Part shown: in pieces, positions 62,241-64,000 of the stretch
How the letters are laid out: each line of letters opens with the position of its first letter
How positions within the stretch are numbered: position 1 is the stretch's first letter
Source of the DNA: Paraburkholderia sp.
GTDB lineage: Bacteria > Pseudomonadota > Gammaproteobacteria > Burkholderiales > Burkholderiaceae
Assembly: GCA_004322045.1 (NCBI GenBank)
Contig: SCRN01000043.1
Location: 248,001 to 312,000 of the forward strand
Direction: 5' to 3'
Length of the DNA: 64,000 bases
Program-made: the position numbers and the translations under genes
The notes under the pieces: generated by a model
The model's database searches: none
Told to the model about the DNA's origin: nothing
The model's input: only the letters and a program-made list of their open reading frames with translations

Positions 62241-63995
62241 GTGTCGTTTTCGCTGCATGGTATTCCGGTGTCACGCGGCATCGCGATCGGGCGCGCCTAT
62301 CTCATTGCGCCTGCAGCGCTCGACGTCGATCACTATCTCGTGGATCCGCCGCAAATCGAAGGCGAGATCGAGCGCTTTCGCACAGCTTTGATCGCCGTGC
62401 AGAACGAACTCGATCGGTTGAGCGACGATCTGTCCGCCGATGCGCCGAGCGAAGTGGGTGCATTCATCAACGTCCATTCGATGATTCTGAAGGACGCGAT
62501 GCTCGTGCAAGAGACGATGGATCTGATCCGCACGCGGCGCTACAACGTCGAATGGGCGTTGACCGAGCAGCTCGAGCGGCTCGCGCGCCACTTCGACGAT
62601 ATCGAAGACCCGTATCTGCGCGAGCGTAAAGCCGACGTGCAGCAAGTGGTCGAACGCATCCTGAAAGCGCTCGCGGGCGCGCCGTCGGCGGCGGCGCTCA
62701 TCGATGGCGCCAACGCGCAATCGGCCGACGACATGATCGTCGTCGCCCACGACATTTCGCCCGCGGACATGCTGCAGTTCAAAACGCAGACTTTCCAAGG
62801 GTTCGTAACCGACTTGGGCGGACGCACCTCGCATACGGCGATCGTTGCGCGTAGCCTCGGCATCCCGGCCGCGGTCGGCGTGCAGCATGCCAGCGCATTG
62901 ATTCGCCAGGACGATCTGATCATCGTCGATGGCGACCGCGGCATCGTCATCGTCGATCCCGCGCCGATCGTGCTCGAAGAGTATTCTTATCGGCAAAGCG
63001 AGAAACTGCTCGAGCAAAAGAAGCTGCAGCGGCTCAAGTTCACGCCCACGCAAACGCTGTGCGGCACGAAGATCTCGCTCCTTGCCAACATCGAGTTGCC
63101 CGAAGACGCTCGGGCGGCCGTCGAGGCCGGCGCCGTCGGCGTGGGGCTGTTTCGCACTGAATTCCTGTTCATGAATCACAAGGACAGGATGCCGGAAGAA
63201 GAGGAGCAGTTCGAAGCGTACAAGCGGGCGGTCGAATTGATGGGCGGCTTGCCGGTGACGATTCGGACGATCGACGTCGGCGCCGATAAGCCGCTCGATT
63301 CGATCGGCGTCGAGGGTTACGAGAGCGCGCCCAACCCTGCCCTGGGCTTGCGCGCAATTCGCTGGAGCCTATCCGAGCCGCAGATGTTCCTCACGCAGTT
63401 GCGTGCGATTCTGCGCGCCTCCGCCTTCGGCCAAGTGCGCATTCTCGTGCCGATGCTCGCTCACGCGCAGGAAATCGACCAGACGCTCGATTTGATCCGC
63501 GAGGCCAAGCGGCAACTCGACGCCGCTGGGCTGCCGTACGATCCGGGTGTGCGCGTCGGCGCGATGATCGAGATTCCGGCCGCCGCGATTGCGTTGCCGC
63601 TGTTTTTGAAGCGTGTGGATTTTTTGTCGATCGGCACCAACGATCTGATCCAATACACGCTCGCGATCGATCGGGCGGACAACGCCGTTGCCCACCTGTA
63701 CGACCCGCTGCATCCGGCCGTGCTGCATTTGATCGCATTCACGCTGCGCGAGGCTAAACGCGCAGGTGTGCCGGTGTCCGTTTGCGGTGAGATGGCGGGC
63801 GACCCGCAGCTTACGCGGCTGCTGCTCGGGATGGGGCTGACCGAATTCTCCATGCATCCGAGCCAACTGCTGGTGGTGAAGCAGGAGATCTTGAGATCGA
63901 ACCTATCTGCGCTCGAGAAGCCTGCCGCCGATGTGCTGGCCGCGTTCGAGCCCGAAGAGGTGCAGGCTGCCTTACGTTGCCTCGCGCAAGTTTGA
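62241..63995 (+). CDS. ptsI: PTS enzyme I
   Basis: A 584-residue enzyme I that takes phosphate from PEP and passes it to HPr. The phospho-histidine is His198 (GGRTSHTAIVARSLG). The PEP-binding barrel has GVGLFRTEFLFM, RTIDVGADKPLD, the substrate segment FLSIGTNDLIQYTLAIDRAD and Cys in VSVCGEMAGDP. The GTG at 62241 is chosen because AGGAGG lies 5 bp before it; a GTG at 62235 overlaps that site. Full length: it ends 5 bp before the window edge. Confidence 0.96.
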   Translation: MSFSLHGIPVSRGIAIGRAYLIAPAALDVDHYLVDPPQIEGEIERFRTALIAVQNELDRLSDDLSADAPSEVGAFINVHSMILKDAMLVQETMDLIRTRRYNVEWALTEQLERLARHFDDIEDPYLRERKADVQQVVERILKALAGAPSAAALIDGANAQSADDMIVVAHDISPADMLQFKTQTFQGFVTDLGGRTSHTAIVARSLGIPAAVGVQHASALIRQDDLIIVDGDRGIVIVDPAPIVLEEYSYRQSEKLLEQKKLQRLKFTPTQTLCGTKISLLANIELPEDARAAVEAGAVGVGLFRTEFLFMNHKDRMPEEEEQFEAYKRAVELMGGLPVTIRTIDVGADKPLDSIGVEGYESAPNPALGLRAIRWSLSEPQMFLTQLRAILRASAFGQVRILVPMLAHAQEIDQTLDLIREAKRQLDAAGLPYDPGVRVGAMIEIPAAAIALPLFLKRVDFLSIGTNDLIQYTLAIDRADNAVAHLYDPLHPAVLHLIAFTLREAKRAGVPVSVCGEMAGDPQLTRLLLGMGLTEFSMHPSQLLVVKQEILRSNLSALEKPAADVLAAFEPEEVQAALRCLAQV

Positions 63996-64000
63996 ACCGC

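Overview
The window is high-GC, gene-dense bacterial chromosome. Its gene content and order (argS-SPOR-dsbA, birA-coaX, dacC-ybeD-lipB-lipA, ubiK/glnK-amtB-gshA-gshB-EIIA-HPr-EI, the PHA-granule protein PhaM, DUF3567 and DUF1840 proteins, metH split into two genes) point to Burkholderiaceae, Burkholderia sensu lato (for example Paraburkholderia or Trinickia). This rests on recognised families and synteny, not on a database search. No rRNA, tRNA, CRISPR array, complete insertion sequence or prophage was found.

Layout. 1-6.1 kb (minus strand): a MerR regulator leads aceK, beta-carbonic anhydrase, thiolase, acyl-CoA dehydrogenase and a truncated ychJ, with several ATGA-type overlaps. 6.2-7.8 kb: a metallo-beta-lactamase hydrolase, then a 5'-truncated chemoreceptor whose breakpoint lies inside a perfect 42-bp palindrome. 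7.9-10.1 kb: two DGPF/YCII proteins and an ECF42-type sigma factor, with a matching candidate promoter and a heptanucleotide tandem repeat nearby. 10.3-18.2 kb: DUF4410 protein, peptide-type binding protein, TroA/BtuF-like protein, SDR, dsbA, SPOR protein, argS. 18.5-25.8 kb: DUF1840, split metH, DUF3567, DUF3108, IclR regulator. 26-32 kb: FAH-family hydrolase, a crotonase lacking both catalytic Glu, PhaM, patatin, a diiron protein, rfaE2. 32-38 kb: a small membrane protein, coaX and birA, diverging from a four-gene Mla-type lipid ABC transporter. 38.4-44.5 kb: ferredoxin, alpha/beta hydrolase, dacC, ybeD, a LysR/DUF2917 pair, lipB, lipA. 44.8-49.6 kb: dctA-dctB-dctD with a sigma-54 promoter and a possible IHF site. 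49.7-55.8 kb: a thioredoxin-like protein, a lipoprotein, comM/yifB with a duplicated 3' tail beyond its stop, and an acid phosphatase fused to an autotransporter-type repeat. 55.9-64 kb: ubiK, sigma-54-driven glnK-amtB, gshA-gshB, and PTS EIIA-HPr-EI.

How the genes work together. The first block joins acyl-CoA/acetyl-CoA metabolism to glyoxylate-bypass control (AceK) under a probable acyl-CoA-sensing MerR protein. DctBD senses C4-dicarboxylates and should activate dctA through sigma-54. GlnK-AmtB is a nitrogen-status ammonium uptake unit, also with a sigma-54 promoter. GshAB makes glutathione. The PTS branch has no sugar permease beside it and looks regulatory. The most unusual spots are the palindrome-bounded chemoreceptor remnant, the duplicated comM tail, the ECF42/DGPF cassette, the crotonase without catalytic glutamates and the phosphatase-autotransporter-repeat fusion. 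Nothing here amounts to a clearly new defence or mobile system.
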